Origin: Vibrio nereis NBRC 15637
GTDB lineage: Bacteria; Pseudomonadota; Gammaproteobacteria; Enterobacterales; Vibrionaceae
Direction of reading: 5' to 3'
NCBI RefSeq assembly: GCF_001591105.1
Contig: NZ_BCUD01000008.1
Span: 62,001-126,000 of the forward strand
DNA length: 64,000 nt
The position numbers were made by a program, and so were the translations under genes. The number at the start of each line of letters is the position of its first letter. The stretch's first letter is position 1. Below are positions 53,485-63,223 of this stretch, one piece after another. Under the pieces are notes generated by a model. That model was given only the letters and a program-made list of their open reading frames with translations. It had not been told where the DNA came from and ran no database searches.

Positions 53485-54615
53485 CTAGAAAACCAACTGA
53501 CCATGTTTATAAACCTGTTTCACGATAGGGAAATCACGGTCTACTTCAATTCGCACCAAATCTGCTATTCGGCCTGCTTCGATAAGACCTCGGTCCCTCA
53601 TGCCAAGCGCGTCAGCAGGGTTCGTCGTAACTAAAGAAATGGCTTTGGGTAAGTCGTAATCATTGTCCAAACCTGCGATCATGAACGCGGCTTGGAGTAA
53701 ACTTGCCGGATAATAATCGGACGACAAAATATCCAGAACGCCAAGTTCCGCCAATTTATAGGCTGCAATGTTGCCCGAGTGCGAACCACCGCGAACAACG
53801 TTTGGCGCGCCCATTAATACTTTTAAGCCATGCTCGTGCGATGCTTTAGCGGCTGTCAATGTAGTTGGGAATTCGGCCACAACCATGCCATCGCGTTTCG
53901 ATTCCATCACATGTTCTTCTAAACCGTCATCGTGCGATGCCAAAGGAACCCCTGCCGCTCGGCATTTCTCAACAATGGCGCGTCGATTGACTGCTGAATA
54001 CAATCGCGCTTGTTCGGTTTGCTCGGCCTCAAACTCTTCCATTTTATTGTCATCCCAACCGTATTTTTGTTGGTAGTAAGAACGGTACTGCTCAAGAGTC
54101 GGAAACTGACGTTGACCGGGTGAGTGATCCATAATCGACACCAGCTTGACCACTTCTGGCTCGAACAGCTCTTCAAACAAGCCAACGGTTGATTCATTCG
54201 GCACTTCGCAGCGCAAATGCAACATGTGATCCACTCGACAACGAAAATCTTTCGCGTTTTTTACTGCCTCTACCATACGGGATAAGTTTGCTAAGCGAGT
54301 TCCTCCGTCGTTAACGTAACCGACCGTCACCGCATCAAGCACTGTTGTGATACCACTTGACGCACAAATGGCATCGAACGCGGTTAGCGCCGAGCGCTCT
54401 GGCCACGCCGCATTGGGGCGAGGTGAAAAATACTTTTCCATGTGGTCGGTGTGCAATTCCACCAAGCCCGGAATGATGTAATCGCCTTGGCAGTCAATCG
54501 CCTCTGGTGATGTATCTAACCTATTTTTAATATTGATGATCTTGCCGTCTTCAACGTATAAGGTACCGTTAACCACTTCATTGCTCAGTACCAGCTTGGC
54601 ATTAGTTAGAATCAT
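53485..54615 (-). CDS. phnM: alpha-D-ribose 1-methylphosphonate 5-triphosphate diphosphatase PhnM
   Basis: A 376-residue amidohydrolase that removes pyrophosphate from the ribose phosphonate triphosphate. Metal-binding motif VELHTDHMEKYFSPRP (about 53-68), EEHVMESKRDGM after SHDDG, GAPNVVRGGSHSGNI and a late SSDYYPASLLQA are typical. Ordered phnL-phnM-phnN with 2-base and 9-base gaps. Confidence 0.94.
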   Translation of the reverse strand: MILTNAKLVLSNEVVNGTLYVEDGKIINIKNRLDTSPEAIDCQGDYIIPGLVELHTDHMEKYFSPRPNAAWPERSALTAFDAICASSGITTVLDAVTVGYVNDGGTRLANLSRMVEAVKNAKDFRCRVDHMLHLRCEVPNESTVGLFEELFEPEVVKLVSIMDHSPGQRQFPTLEQYRSYYQQKYGWDDNKMEEFEAEQTEQARLYSAVNRRAIVEKCRAAGVPLASHDDGLEEHVMESKRDGMVVAEFPTTLTAAKASHEHGLKVLMGAPNVVRGGSHSGNIAAYKLAELGVLDILSSDYYPASLLQAAFMIAGLDNDYDLPKAISLVTTNPADALGMRDRGLIEAGRIADLVRIEVDRDFPIVKQVYKHGQLVF

Positions 54616-54617
54616 TT

Positions 54618-55316
54618 TTAGACTTCCTTTGAATTCATAGTATGCAGGCGATCAGCCACCGCCTCTCGGGCGTACGAGTCATGGAAAATACCCACGATAG
54701 CGGCGCCTTTGTTTTTAGCTTGTTGAATAAGGTCAATGACCACTTCACTGTTTGTTTTGTCCAACGAAGCTGTTGGCTCATCCAGCAATAAAATCGGGTA
54801 ATCCATAATGAAACCGCGTGCAATATTTACTCGCTGTTGCTCACCGCCAGAAAAGGTCGCGGGCGCAAGTTGCCACAGGTGCTCTGGCACATTTAAACGC
54901 GTTAATAAATGGGCGGCTTTTTGGTAACACTCTTCGTAGCTAACGCCTTTACTGAGTAGTGGCTCCATCACCACATCAATGGCTGATACCCTTGGAATAA
55001 CTGATAAAAATTGGCTCACATAACCTAATGTCTGTTGTCTTAGCTGCACAACTTGACGCGGTGTCGCCTTAACCAAATCAATACGTTCATTGTCTTGTTC
55101 GCCGTATCGAATACAGATAGATCCTGAGTCGACTTTGTAATTGCCATACAGTGAACGTAAAAACGTACTTTTCCCCGAACCAGAGTGGCCATGCAAAATG
55201 ACACATTCACCCGCATTGACCGAGAGATCGGCACGATGCAAAACCGGCAACTCAACGCCATTTTGGTTATGCAGAACAAACGTTTTAGACACGTTCTTAG
55301 CTGAAATCATTTCCAT
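54618..55316 (-). CDS. phnL: C-P lyase ATPase subunit PhnL
   Basis: A 232-residue ABC-type ATPase required for the first C-P lyase step together with PhnGHI. Walker [17 protein letters not shown] (about 38-53), signature [17 protein letters not shown], Walker [14 protein letters not shown] and H-loop [14 protein letters not shown], as in the PhnL family. It ends 2 bases before phnM begins. Confidence 0.93.
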   Translation of the reverse strand: MEMISAKNVSKTFVLHNQNGVELPVLHRADLSVNAGECVILHGHSGSGKSTFLRSLYGNYKVDSGSICIRYGEQDNERIDLVKATPRQVVQLRQQTLGYVSQFLSVIPRVSAIDVVMEPLLSKGVSYEECYQKAAHLLTRLNVPEHLWQLAPATFSGGEQQRVNIARGFIMDYPILLLDEPTASLDKTNSEVVIDLIQQAKNKGAAIVGIFHDSYAREAVADRLHTMNSKEV

Positions 55317-55323
55317 GCTTGAA

Positions 55324-56106
55324 TTACCTTACGATCGAAGAAACAAGAAGCTGTGTATACGCGTGTTGTGGGTCATCCAAAATTTGGTCGGTTAACCCCT
55401 GCTCGACAACTTGGCTATGACGCATGACCAGCAGTCTGTCTGCCAATAATCGGGCGACGCCCAAATCGTGCGTGACGAAAATAACCGCGACTTTCAACTC
55501 GATCACCAAGCGACGCAGTAAGTCTAAAAATTTCGCTTGGACTGACACATCCAGCCCACCCGTTGGCTCATCCATAAACACTAAACGAGGTTTTGTGACT
55601 AAGTTCTTCGCTATTTGCAGGCGTTGCTGCATGCCACCAGAGAACTGAGAAGGCTTGTCATCCACTCGATCAGCCGCTAGCTCAACCGATGCCATCCATT
55701 CGATGCTTTCTTCACGAATATCACCGTAGTGACGCTCACCAATCGCCATTAATCGCTCACCAATGTTGCCACCAGCGGAAATATTCATGCGCAAGCCATC
55801 GCTCGGGTGTTGATGTACCACACCCCACTCCGTGCGCAGCAGTTTACGTTGGTCACTAATTGGCATTTCAAACAGGGAATGTAGGTTCGCTTCTCTGTCG
55901 ATATATAAGACCTCACCGTTATCGGACGCTAATTGACCAGAAAGCAGCTTGAGCAAGGTTGATTTTCCAGAGCCAGACTCACCAACAATGCCGAGCACTT
56001 CTCCGGCATAAAGTTCAAAGCTCACCTTTTGGCAACCTTTGTTTTCTGCGTACAATTTTGAGACATCCTTGACTTCAAGAATGGGTTTTTCATCGAGATG
56101 CAGCAT
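55324..56106 (-). CDS. phnK: C-P lyase ATPase subunit PhnK
   Basis: A 260-residue ABC-type ATPase that docks on the PhnGHIJ core through PhnJ. Walker [18 protein letters not shown], the family's [30 protein letters not shown], signature [15 protein letters not shown], Walker [15 protein letters not shown] and [13 protein letters not shown]. It starts 2 bases after phnJ ends. Confidence 0.94.
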   Translation of the reverse strand: MLHLDEKPILEVKDVSKLYAENKGCQKVSFELYAGEVLGIVGESGSGKSTLLKLLSGQLASDNGEVLYIDREANLHSLFEMPISDQRKLLRTEWGVVHQHPSDGLRMNISAGGNIGERLMAIGERHYGDIREESIEWMASVELAADRVDDKPSQFSGGMQQRLQIAKNLVTKPRLVFMDEPTGGLDVSVQAKFLDLLRRLVIELKVAVIFVTHDLGVARLLADRLLVMRHSQVVEQGLTDQILDDPQHAYTQLLVSSIVR

Positions 56107-56108
56107 GG

Positions 56109-56996
56109 TTATTCCACTCCTGACTGTTGTTTCTGAAATGCCACAAAATCGACACTCTCTTTGCCCTGTTTCTCAAGGTTTAAGCGACAGTAATCCGTAT
56201 CTGAACAGATAAAGGTACGGTTACCCTCTTCGTCTATCACCACTTCATCTAAGAAGCTGTCTTGACAACCACAAATCGCACAGGACTCATCCCACTGCTG
56301 AATTTCAAATGGATGATCGTCAAAGTCCAAACTTTCCACCTTGGTGTAGGGTGGGATGGCATGGATGCGTTTTTCGCGGCCTGCACCAAACAACTGCAAT
56401 GCGGGGTTCATGTGCATTTTCGGGTTATCGAACTTTGGAATGGGTGACGGATTAGTCAAATAACGGTCGTTCACGATCACTGGGTAATCGTAGCTCGTCG
56501 CGATTTGGCCAAAACGGGCGATGTCTTCATACAACTTCACTCGCATCACGCCGTACTCTTCGAGCGCGTGCATGGTTTTGGTTTCCACTTCGCTGGGTTC
56601 GATAAAACGCATTGGCTCTGGAATTGGCACCTGATACACCAGAATCTGATCTTCGGTTAGCGGCGTTTCCGGAATGCGGTGGCGAGTCTGAATAATGGTC
56701 GCGTCTGCGGTCACTTCCGTTGTTTTTGCGTCGGCCACTTTACAGAAAAACTGACGAATACTGACCGCGTTTGTGGTGTCATCCGCCCCTTGGTCAATGA
56801 CTTTTAACGTGTCTTCTGGGCTAATTAACGTCGCGGTAAGCTGTATGCCACCCGTTCCCCAACCGTAAGGCATGGGCATTTCACGCCCACCGAATGGCAC
56901 TTGATAACCAGGAATCGCAATCGCTTTTAAAATGGTGCGGCGAATCATGCGTTTAGTTGACTCGTCCAAATAGCCGTAGTTATACGTTCCGCTCAT
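56109..56996 (-). CDS. phnJ: C-P lyase catalytic radical-SAM subunit PhnJ
   Basis: A 295-residue enzyme that breaks the carbon-phosphorus bond with a [4Fe-4S] cluster and radical SAM chemistry. The four functional cysteines of the family correspond to Cys239, Cys242, Cys264 and Cys270 (SCAICG and FICSDTDYC), with the same spacing as E. coli 241/244/266/272. An extra Cys244 is also present. The glycyl-radical position lies in IAIPGYQVPFGGREMP (Gly30). It overlaps phnI by four bases. Confidence 0.96.
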   Translation of the reverse strand: MSGTYNYGYLDESTKRMIRRTILKAIAIPGYQVPFGGREMPMPYGWGTGGIQLTATLISPEDTLKVIDQGADDTTNAVSIRQFFCKVADAKTTEVTADATIIQTRHRIPETPLTEDQILVYQVPIPEPMRFIEPSEVETKTMHALEEYGVMRVKLYEDIARFGQIATSYDYPVIVNDRYLTNPSPIPKFDNPKMHMNPALQLFGAGREKRIHAIPPYTKVESLDFDDHPFEIQQWDESCAICGCQDSFLDEVVIDEEGNRTFICSDTDYCRLNLEKQGKESVDFVAFQKQQSGVE

Positions 56997-58102
56997 GATT
57001 GGTGTTCCTTATTAAGCGCTTGCTTTGCGTACATTTGACGCAACATGTGTAGCTCAGACTGAAAATCGACGTAGTGAGGCAACCTGAAATGGGAGACAAA
57101 GCCGACTGCATCAATGATATCGCTGTGATAAAGAATGAACTCTTCGTTTTGAGCGGGTGAAGACACCTCTTCACCGTAATCTTTTGCTTGCAGTGCGCGG
57201 TCTACCAAGGCAACGGCCAACGCTTTCGTTTCTGCCCGGCCAAATGTCAGTCCGTAGCCACGGGTGAACTTAGGTTCCTTTTGAGAAGGTGAATAACCGT
57301 TGATCATCTGACATTCGGTTAACTGCACTTCCCCTATACACACTTCAAAGCCAAGCTCTTCTGGCACAAAGCTGATCTCACAGCGACCTGTGCGCATTTC
57401 ACCGCAAAATGGGTGTGAGTCACCGTAGCCACGAATCACGGAATAGGAAATACCGATTAAAAACCCTTCATCTCCTCGAATTAAGTTTTGCAAACGCGTA
57501 CTGCGCGATGCTGGAAACTCCAGTGGAGACTCGGTTAAGTCAAACGGCTCCGCACCGGAATCCACTTCTTCAACCAGTAAGCCAGCCTTGGCTATCCAGT
57601 CAAATGCGTTTGCACATTGCAGCGAATCTGGAGTTGATGGGTCGGCCTCTGCCTCTTCACTTTGCTGTTGGATTTTTTCTGCGTGTTCGGGGCAACCCGC
57701 TAATAGCGAAAAATCAAGCAAGCGGTGCGTATAGTCGTACGTAGGACCAAGGATCTGACCGCCCGGTAGATCTTTAAATGTCGCAGAGACACGGCGCTCG
57801 ATTTGCATCTGTTCGGTATCTACCGCCAATGCAGAACCAAAGCGAGGTAACGTGGTGCGAAATGCACGCAGCAGGAAGATGGCTTCGATCATATCGCCAC
57901 TGGCTTGCTTTAACGCCAGTGCGGCTAATTCACGATCGTAAATGCCCCCTTCATTCATAATGCGGTCAACCGCCAAAGGCATTTGCTGTTGAATTTGTTC
58001 AACTGTCAGTTCCGCTACCGAACTGTCGCCACGACGTTTTGTTGCCAGTAGTTTGTGTGAGGCGTTAATGGCATTTTCACCGCCTTTTACTGCTACATAC
58101 AT
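56993..58102 (-). CDS. phnI: C-P lyase core subunit PhnI
   Basis: A 369-residue subunit that, with PhnG, H and L, transfers the phosphonate to C1 of ATP ribose, displacing adenine. Recognised by the start MYVAVKGGENAINASHKLLA, LEFPASRSTRLQNLIRGDEGFLIGISYSVIRGYGDSHPF, GRAETKALAVALVDRAL and the C-terminal SHFRLPHYVDFQSELHMLR. It overlaps phnH by ten bases. Confidence 0.95.
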   Translation of the reverse strand: MYVAVKGGENAINASHKLLATKRRGDSSVAELTVEQIQQQMPLAVDRIMNEGGIYDRELAALALKQASGDMIEAIFLLRAFRTTLPRFGSALAVDTEQMQIERRVSATFKDLPGGQILGPTYDYTHRLLDFSLLAGCPEHAEKIQQQSEEAEADPSTPDSLQCANAFDWIAKAGLLVEEVDSGAEPFDLTESPLEFPASRSTRLQNLIRGDEGFLIGISYSVIRGYGDSHPFCGEMRTGRCEISFVPEELGFEVCIGEVQLTECQMINGYSPSQKEPKFTRGYGLTFGRAETKALAVALVDRALQAKDYGEEVSSPAQNEEFILYHSDIIDAVGFVSHFRLPHYVDFQSELHMLRQMYAKQALNKEHQS

Positions 58103-58722
58103 GAGGTAGCCTCCTCAATTTTTGCTACGTGAGTCGTGCGTGGAATTGCCATGACTTTGTCGTCCGTCATAAAGAACATATCTAGACCGGTTGGAAATGC
58201 GTGCAGGCGGTGCGTCAAGTAATCAATAAAGCTGGCGTGTAATCCCTCAATCGAAATCACGTGCTCAGTTTTGATACCTGGGCCAGACAACGCCAGCTTT
58301 GTCGATAATGCTTCGACATTGCCAGCGGCTAACTCATCCACTTCGATAAGCAGCGTGGTACTTTGGTGAGGATCATGGTCAGTACCGGCATTGAAGTGAT
58401 CGAAATCGAGTGCCTGATTACCATTCACAAGTGCAAAGTCCGCCTTTTCCGTCGCAACATCACATGAACAGTTGCAATGGAAAATGACATTTTTCGTCAC
58501 GGATTCAATTCGATACTCATCGCTTAAGTACAACGATGACTTAGCATCGAGCATGGTCAGCAAAACACTGAAGCTCGCTTTATATATTCCTTCTGGGCCG
58601 ATTAATTTAGGTAACGCGACAATTTTTCCGGGGCGCGCAATCGCATCTGAGAGTTGACGAAAGTTACTTAAGCTATCTAAAACAGGGTTTTCAAAACCGG
58701 AAATTAATGTGCTGGCTGACAT
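58093..58722 (-). CDS. phnH: C-P lyase core subunit PhnH
   Basis: A 209-residue PLP-transferase-fold subunit without PLP chemistry, part of the PhnGHIJ core. Recognised by FRQLSDAIARPGKIVALP near the start, LTMLDAKSSLYLSD, STTLLIEVDEL and LSGPGIKTEHVISIEGL. Its start codon overlaps the phnG stop by one base. Confidence 0.93.
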   Translation of the reverse strand: MSASTLISGFENPVLDSLSNFRQLSDAIARPGKIVALPKLIGPEGIYKASFSVLLTMLDAKSSLYLSDEYRIESVTKNVIFHCNCSCDVATEKADFALVNGNQALDFDHFNAGTDHDPHQSTTLLIEVDELAAGNVEALSTKLALSGPGIKTEHVISIEGLHASFIDYLTHRLHAFPTGLDMFFMTDDKVMAIPRTTHVAKIEEATSCM

Positions 58723-59186
58723 TATTCATCCTCCCCACGAACCAAAGTAAAGAAGTCCACCTTAGTTTTGAGTGTTTCGCGGGTTGCCGCGCGTTGGCGA
58801 TCCAAACGAGCCTGATTAAGTGGAGTCAGAATCAACTCATTGATGGTTGGCGCTAAGTCACTTTGCATTAGTGCATCTATCGCAGCGCTAATTTCAGCAT
58901 GTTGCTTATTACGGCCTTGGATGTACGAGAAGCCATTTAAACCATTGTCCAAAACAACAGAAGCGCGTGTAATCGTCATATCACCCATATTGAACTTATC
59001 GCCCGTATTACCTAATCGCCCACGTACTTGAACTAACCCGCTTTCGGTGGCTCTTAGGTGCTTATAAGTGGGTTTGTTTGAAAAAGCGTCCCATAGTTTC
59101 AAGAGTTGTTCAGGCGGTGCGAGTGAAAGCTCTTTCATCCACGCCTTACGCTCAGCCTGACTTATGTTCTGACGGATTTGCATCAT
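58722..59186 (-). CDS. phnG: C-P lyase core subunit PhnG
   Basis: A 154-residue subunit, first gene of the phn operon. Features: AERKAWMKELSLAPPEQLLKLWDAF, RGRLGNTGDKFNMGDMTITRASV and the C-terminal RAATRETLKTKVDFFTLVRGEDE. The ATG at 59186 is 5 bases from AGGA. No phnF repressor gene precedes it; a LysR gene starts 190 bases away on the other strand. Confidence 0.93.
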   Translation of the reverse strand: MMQIRQNISQAERKAWMKELSLAPPEQLLKLWDAFSNKPTYKHLRATESGLVQVRGRLGNTGDKFNMGDMTITRASVVLDNGLNGFSYIQGRNKQHAEISAAIDALMQSDLAPTINELILTPLNQARLDRQRAATRETLKTKVDFFTLVRGEDE

Positions 59187-59376
59187 TGCGTTCCTAGTCG
59201 TTTATCTTGACGCTCACTTTATCCATAATCCGTCAGGTCGAATATCGAGAAGAAATTGTGTTTTTCATAAGATTTTCTAACCAAAACCACGCCTAAATCC
59301 CCCTCTAAGCAACACAACTGTCACATAAATTCGATAAAAATTGCCCCTTCATTATCTAAAGAGCTTGGACCTGAGT

Positions 59377-60276
59377 GTGAAAAAGAATCGAAGAATCCCG
59401 CCTTTAAACGCGCTAAAAGCTTTTGAAGCCACAGCAAGGCATCAAAGCATTACCCGCGCAGCAGAAGAGTTGTGCGTTACGCAGGCAGCCGTTAGCCAGC
59501 AGGTCAAGCAGTTAGAAGAGTACTTGGATGCAAAACTTTTGGTTAGGAAAGGACGTAAGGTCACTCTGACAGATCAAGGACGAATGTATCTTCCCGTTCT
59601 GAACACGGCATTTGATGCCCTTGCGAACCAGACTCACGAACTATTTGGCAATAAAAATACCACTACCCTACACATCAGAAGCACGTATAGCTTCGCGCAA
59701 AACTGGCTGTGCCCACGATTGGGAGATTTTGTTCATCAATATCCGAATATCAAAGTTCGTATTATTCCCTCGAATACCCCGATTCCAGAAGAGAGCGAAA
59801 ATGAACCCGATATCGAAATACTCAACGGTTATGGTAATTGGCTAGATAAGCAGGTTGAGCAAATAACCGAAGATGAGTGGGTGGTCGTTGCCAGCAAAGA
59901 GCTGCTCACCCATTACCCTATGCCAGCGCCGATCTATCATTTCGAAAGTTATCCGCGAATCACTACACTGGGATATAGAGAGGGCTGGAAAGAATGGTTC
60001 GAATTGTCTGACTTTGGAGCTACTTTTCAGCCCTCAATGCTCGAAGCTTCGAGCTCTTGTCTCGCGATTCAAATGGCCGAATCTGGCGCGGGCTTTTTAT
60101 TGGTCAAAAGAGTTCTCGTCCAGACATCTCTCGACAACGAGAAACTCAGCATTGTTCACCCAGAGGTCATGCCCAGCCAAAGTCACCACTACATGTTGAC
60201 TCGGCCTGAAAGCAGCAACCAGCTCGCGGTAAAGCTGTTTCGCAAGTGGCTATTTTCCGCATTGTCTGCTCAATAA
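59377..60276 (+). CDS. LysR-family regulator (GcvA-like), divergent from phn operon
   Basis: A 299-residue LysR regulator. N-terminal winged helix: RRIPPLNALKAFEATARHQSITRAAEELCVTQAAVSQQVKQLEEYL; the effector domain fills the rest and the GcvA-type layout is clear. No ATG precedes the domain: GTG at 59377 preceded by GGA fits best, and TTG at 59341 is an alternative. Divergent from phnG and upstream of the 2-AEP-type ABC genes, it is the likely phosphonate-linked regulator. The 190-base shared region has one CTGTCAC half-box but no full Pho box. Confidence 0.85.
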   Translation: MKKNRRIPPLNALKAFEATARHQSITRAAEELCVTQAAVSQQVKQLEEYLDAKLLVRKGRKVTLTDQGRMYLPVLNTAFDALANQTHELFGNKNTTTLHIRSTYSFAQNWLCPRLGDFVHQYPNIKVRIIPSNTPIPEESENEPDIEILNGYGNWLDKQVEQITEDEWVVVASKELLTHYPMPAPIYHFESYPRITTLGYREGWKEWFELSDFGATFQPSMLEASSSCLAIQMAESGAGFLLVKRVLVQTSLDNEKLSIVHPEVMPSQSHHYMLTRPESSNQLAVKLFRKWLFSALSAQ

Positions 60277-60403
60277 CGGCAACGCATTAGCACTGTTAAG
60301 TAAAACTTATCCATTCGGCCACTATTGCTTAATTAACCTTCATCCAGCTTTCTCACGAGCTCAGTATTCTTTCAGGAACAAAGAACACCTAAGGTAGACA
60401 TGT

Positions 60404-61441
60404 ATGTCCCAACATTATTTAGTCGTCGAAAACATCTGCAAGCAGTTCGGCGATTTTACCGCGCTTTCAGATATCAGCCTCTCGGTTAACAAAGGGGAGT
60501 TTATCTGTTTTCTTGGTCCATCCGGTTGTGGCAAAACCACGTTATTGCGCACCATTGCAGGCCTTGAAACTCAAACTTCAGGGCGAATCACTCAAGGCAG
60601 CCAAGACATCTCGCACTTACCGACGGAAAAGCGAGATTTTGGGATTGTTTTTCAATCCTACGCGTTATTCCCGAACCTAACGGTGGCAGACAATATAACG
60701 CTAGCTTTGCGTGAACGCGGTATGGGCAAAGTACAGTCAGAAGCTTTGATGTATAAATGGCTCACCAATATCGGACTGGAAGGTTCACATAGTAAGTACC
60801 CTTCCCAGCTTTCCGGAGGTCAGCAACAACGTGTCGCCCTTGCACGTGCCTTGGTTCTTTCACCAGGACTGCTGCTACTCGATGAGCCCCTTTCCGCGCT
60901 CGATGCAAAAGTTCGCACACATTTGAGATCTGAAATTCGTAAGCTGCAGAAAGAACTCGGTATAACCACCATTATGGTTACGCACGATCAGGAAGAAGCA
61001 CTCTCGATGGCCGATCGTATTGTGGTGATGAACCAAAGTCGTATTGAACAAATTGGTACCCCTACCGACATTTACCGCAAGCCTGCAAGTGAATTCGTGG
61101 CACGTTTTGTCGGCAATATTAACTTTATTGATCAGGCTCATCCTCTGCACGGCCATTTTAACCAGCAAAGACCAAACGACCTTCAACGCTTTAACTACGC
61201 CATTCGTCCGGAAGACATCCAAATAGAATTAGACTCTGAAGACTCGATTTTCGCTGACATCATCGACAAAGAGTTTACTGGCGCTTCGATTCGCCTTATT
61301 TGTGATATTGGTAATGGACAAACTCTCGAAGTGGACTCCCCCAATCATTTATCCGATACCTTGTTCAAATCAAGTCGCTCACAGGTTGGTCTGAAAATAG
61401 ACCCGGCTCTCGCTCACAAATTTATTCACACAGGCGCTTAA
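60404..61441 (+). CDS. phnT: 2-aminoethylphosphonate-type ABC transporter ATPase
   Basis: A 345-residue ABC ATPase of the PotA/FbpC/PhnT class with Walker A FLGPSGCGKTTLLRTIAGLE (about 37-56), signature LSGGQQQRVALARALV, Walker B GLLLLDEPLSALD, the H-loop VTHDQEEALSMADRIVVM and a C-terminal TOBE region (NYAIRPEDIQIEL). It follows the LysR gene by 127 bases and precedes the permease by two bases. PhnT is inferred from its phn neighbours; a related ferric or polyamine transporter cannot be excluded by motifs alone. Confidence 0.82.
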   Translation: MSQHYLVVENICKQFGDFTALSDISLSVNKGEFICFLGPSGCGKTTLLRTIAGLETQTSGRITQGSQDISHLPTEKRDFGIVFQSYALFPNLTVADNITLALRERGMGKVQSEALMYKWLTNIGLEGSHSKYPSQLSGGQQQRVALARALVLSPGLLLLDEPLSALDAKVRTHLRSEIRKLQKELGITTIMVTHDQEEALSMADRIVVMNQSRIEQIGTPTDIYRKPASEFVARFVGNINFIDQAHPLHGHFNQQRPNDLQRFNYAIRPEDIQIELDSEDSIFADIIDKEFTGASIRLICDIGNGQTLEVDSPNHLSDTLFKSSRSQVGLKIDPALAHKFIHTGA

Positions 61442-61443
61442 TC

Positions 61444-63165
61444 ATGGACCAACCGATGACTATCTCAGCCAACACGACAGCTCCCGATAGAGCCTCTTGG
61501 ATTCGTTTACGTTGGTTCAACGCGGGCTTCTTTCTGATTGCGATCATTTTGACATTGATGGCTCTGGGGTTAATTTTCCCTTTAGGTTCGCTATTAATTA
61601 AAAGCCTGCAAGATCAACAAGGCGATTGGGTTGGGCTATCTAACTATGTTGAATACCTATCAACGCCATCCTTGAGCTATTCGGTAGTGAACTCGTTGCA
61701 AATTGGCGTGATGGTAACGGTCTTAGTGATATCCTTGGCATTAACTTATGCGTTAGCACTGCAACGTACTTGCATGCCAGGTAAAAAGTTTTTCAAAACC
61801 ATCGCTTATCTACCCATTTTGACACCTTCATTACTGCCAGCGCTTGCCTTGGTCTACTTATTCGGCAAGCAAGGCTACGCTAACTCACTTCTTTTCGGTC
61901 ACTCGATTTATGGGCCAATTGGGATTGTTTTAGGGCTGACATTCTGGGGATTCCCACACGCATTGATGCTGATCACCACTGGATTACGCAACATTGATGC
62001 GCGTATGTATGAGTCTGCGCAAGTGCTACGTATCGGCAGAGTGAAAACTTTCTTTTTGGTCACAATAGCCAACTCCAAATACGGTTTGATCTCAGCCGCT
62101 ATCGTGATTTTTACGCTGGTGATTTGTGATTTCGGCGTTGCGAAAATCATTGGTGGTTCATTTAATGTGTTGGCTACCGACATTTATAAACAAGTTGTTG
62201 GTCAGCAGAACTTTTCGATGGGTGCGGTCACCAGCGCGGTGCTGCTTTTGCCTGCTGTCGTATCATTTGCTATCGATCAGCGTATTAGAAGTAAACAACA
62301 ACAGATGATGTCAACCAACTCGGTTCCCTATCAGCCAAAACCGAATCCACTGCGTGACGCGATCGCCTTTATTGTTTGTTCTATCATCGCGATCGCTATC
62401 CTGACCGTTTTGGGAACCGCAATATACGCCTCTTTTGTCTCATTCTGGCCGTATAACAAAGAGCTCACCTTCACTCACTACGATTTTGAAATGAATTCCG
62501 TTTACGGTTGGGCTCCGTTTCTTAATTCGCTTAAGCTCTCTTTCTGGGTGGCTATCATCGGTACCATTGTGACTTTTATTGCAGCTTATAATATCGAAAA
62601 AATCAAAACTTACCCTTTGTTCAGTAAGCTGATGCACTTAATCGCAATGTTACCCATGGCTGTACCGGGCATGGCGTTGGGGCTTGGCTATATATTCTTC
62701 TTCAATCAAGGGGGAAATAGCCCGTTACAACTGATGTACGGAACAATGGCTATCTTGGTACTGAATACCGTGACGCACTTGTACACCGTAGGCCATTTAA
62801 CCTCTTTAACCGCACTAAAACAGTTGCCGAATGAGATAGAGGCAGTCGCTAAGTCACTAAAAATCAGTACATTCAAGACCTTTATCAAGATTACCGTTCC
62901 GGTGTGTACACCCGCGTTGCTGGACATCTTTATTTATCTTTTCATGAATGCTATGACCACAACATCAGCGGTCGTATTTTTGTACTCAGCAGACACGATT
63001 GTTGCGAGTATCTCGGTATTGAATATGGCCGATACGGGACAAACCGCATCCGCTTCAGCAATGGCTGTGATGATCATGCTGGTGGCTGGCGCCGTGAAAG
63101 TGGTACACCTAGTGGCAGAAAAATACCTGCTAAATAAAACGCAGAAATGGCGTATTGGCCGTTGA
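61444..63165 (+). CDS. fused 2-aminoethylphosphonate-type ABC permease (PhnU-PhnV)
   Basis: A 573-residue permease formed by two BPD_transp_1 modules in one chain, each with about six helices (roughly 20-285 and 300-570). The EAA coupling loops are visible (ARMYESAQVLRIGRVKTFFLVTIANSK and EIEAVAKSLKISTFKTFIKITVPVCTPAL). It equals PhnU plus PhnV of Salmonella fused. With phnT and the distant phnS-type binding protein it makes a full importer. Confidence 0.85.
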   Translation: MDQPMTISANTTAPDRASWIRLRWFNAGFFLIAIILTLMALGLIFPLGSLLIKSLQDQQGDWVGLSNYVEYLSTPSLSYSVVNSLQIGVMVTVLVISLALTYALALQRTCMPGKKFFKTIAYLPILTPSLLPALALVYLFGKQGYANSLLFGHSIYGPIGIVLGLTFWGFPHALMLITTGLRNIDARMYESAQVLRIGRVKTFFLVTIANSKYGLISAAIVIFTLVICDFGVAKIIGGSFNVLATDIYKQVVGQQNFSMGAVTSAVLLLPAVVSFAIDQRIRSKQQQMMSTNSVPYQPKPNPLRDAIAFIVCSIIAIAILTVLGTAIYASFVSFWPYNKELTFTHYDFEMNSVYGWAPFLNSLKLSFWVAIIGTIVTFIAAYNIEKIKTYPLFSKLMHLIAMLPMAVPGMALGLGYIFFFNQGGNSPLQLMYGTMAILVLNTVTHLYTVGHLTSLTALKQLPNEIEAVAKSLKISTFKTFIKITVPVCTPALLDIFIYLFMNAMTTTSAVVFLYSADTIVASISVLNMADTGQTASASAMAVMIMLVAGAVKVVHLVAEKYLLNKTQKWRIGR

Positions 63166-63223
63166 TCGGTGTATGTGACAACAACCCGCTAGAACATAAA
63201 TACAGCTTTGATTTTAACTAACG

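Noticed and set aside
59317..59335. Pho box at the phnG/LysR region
   Set aside because: Only one CTGTCAC half is present; no second repeat at 11-base spacing on either strand.
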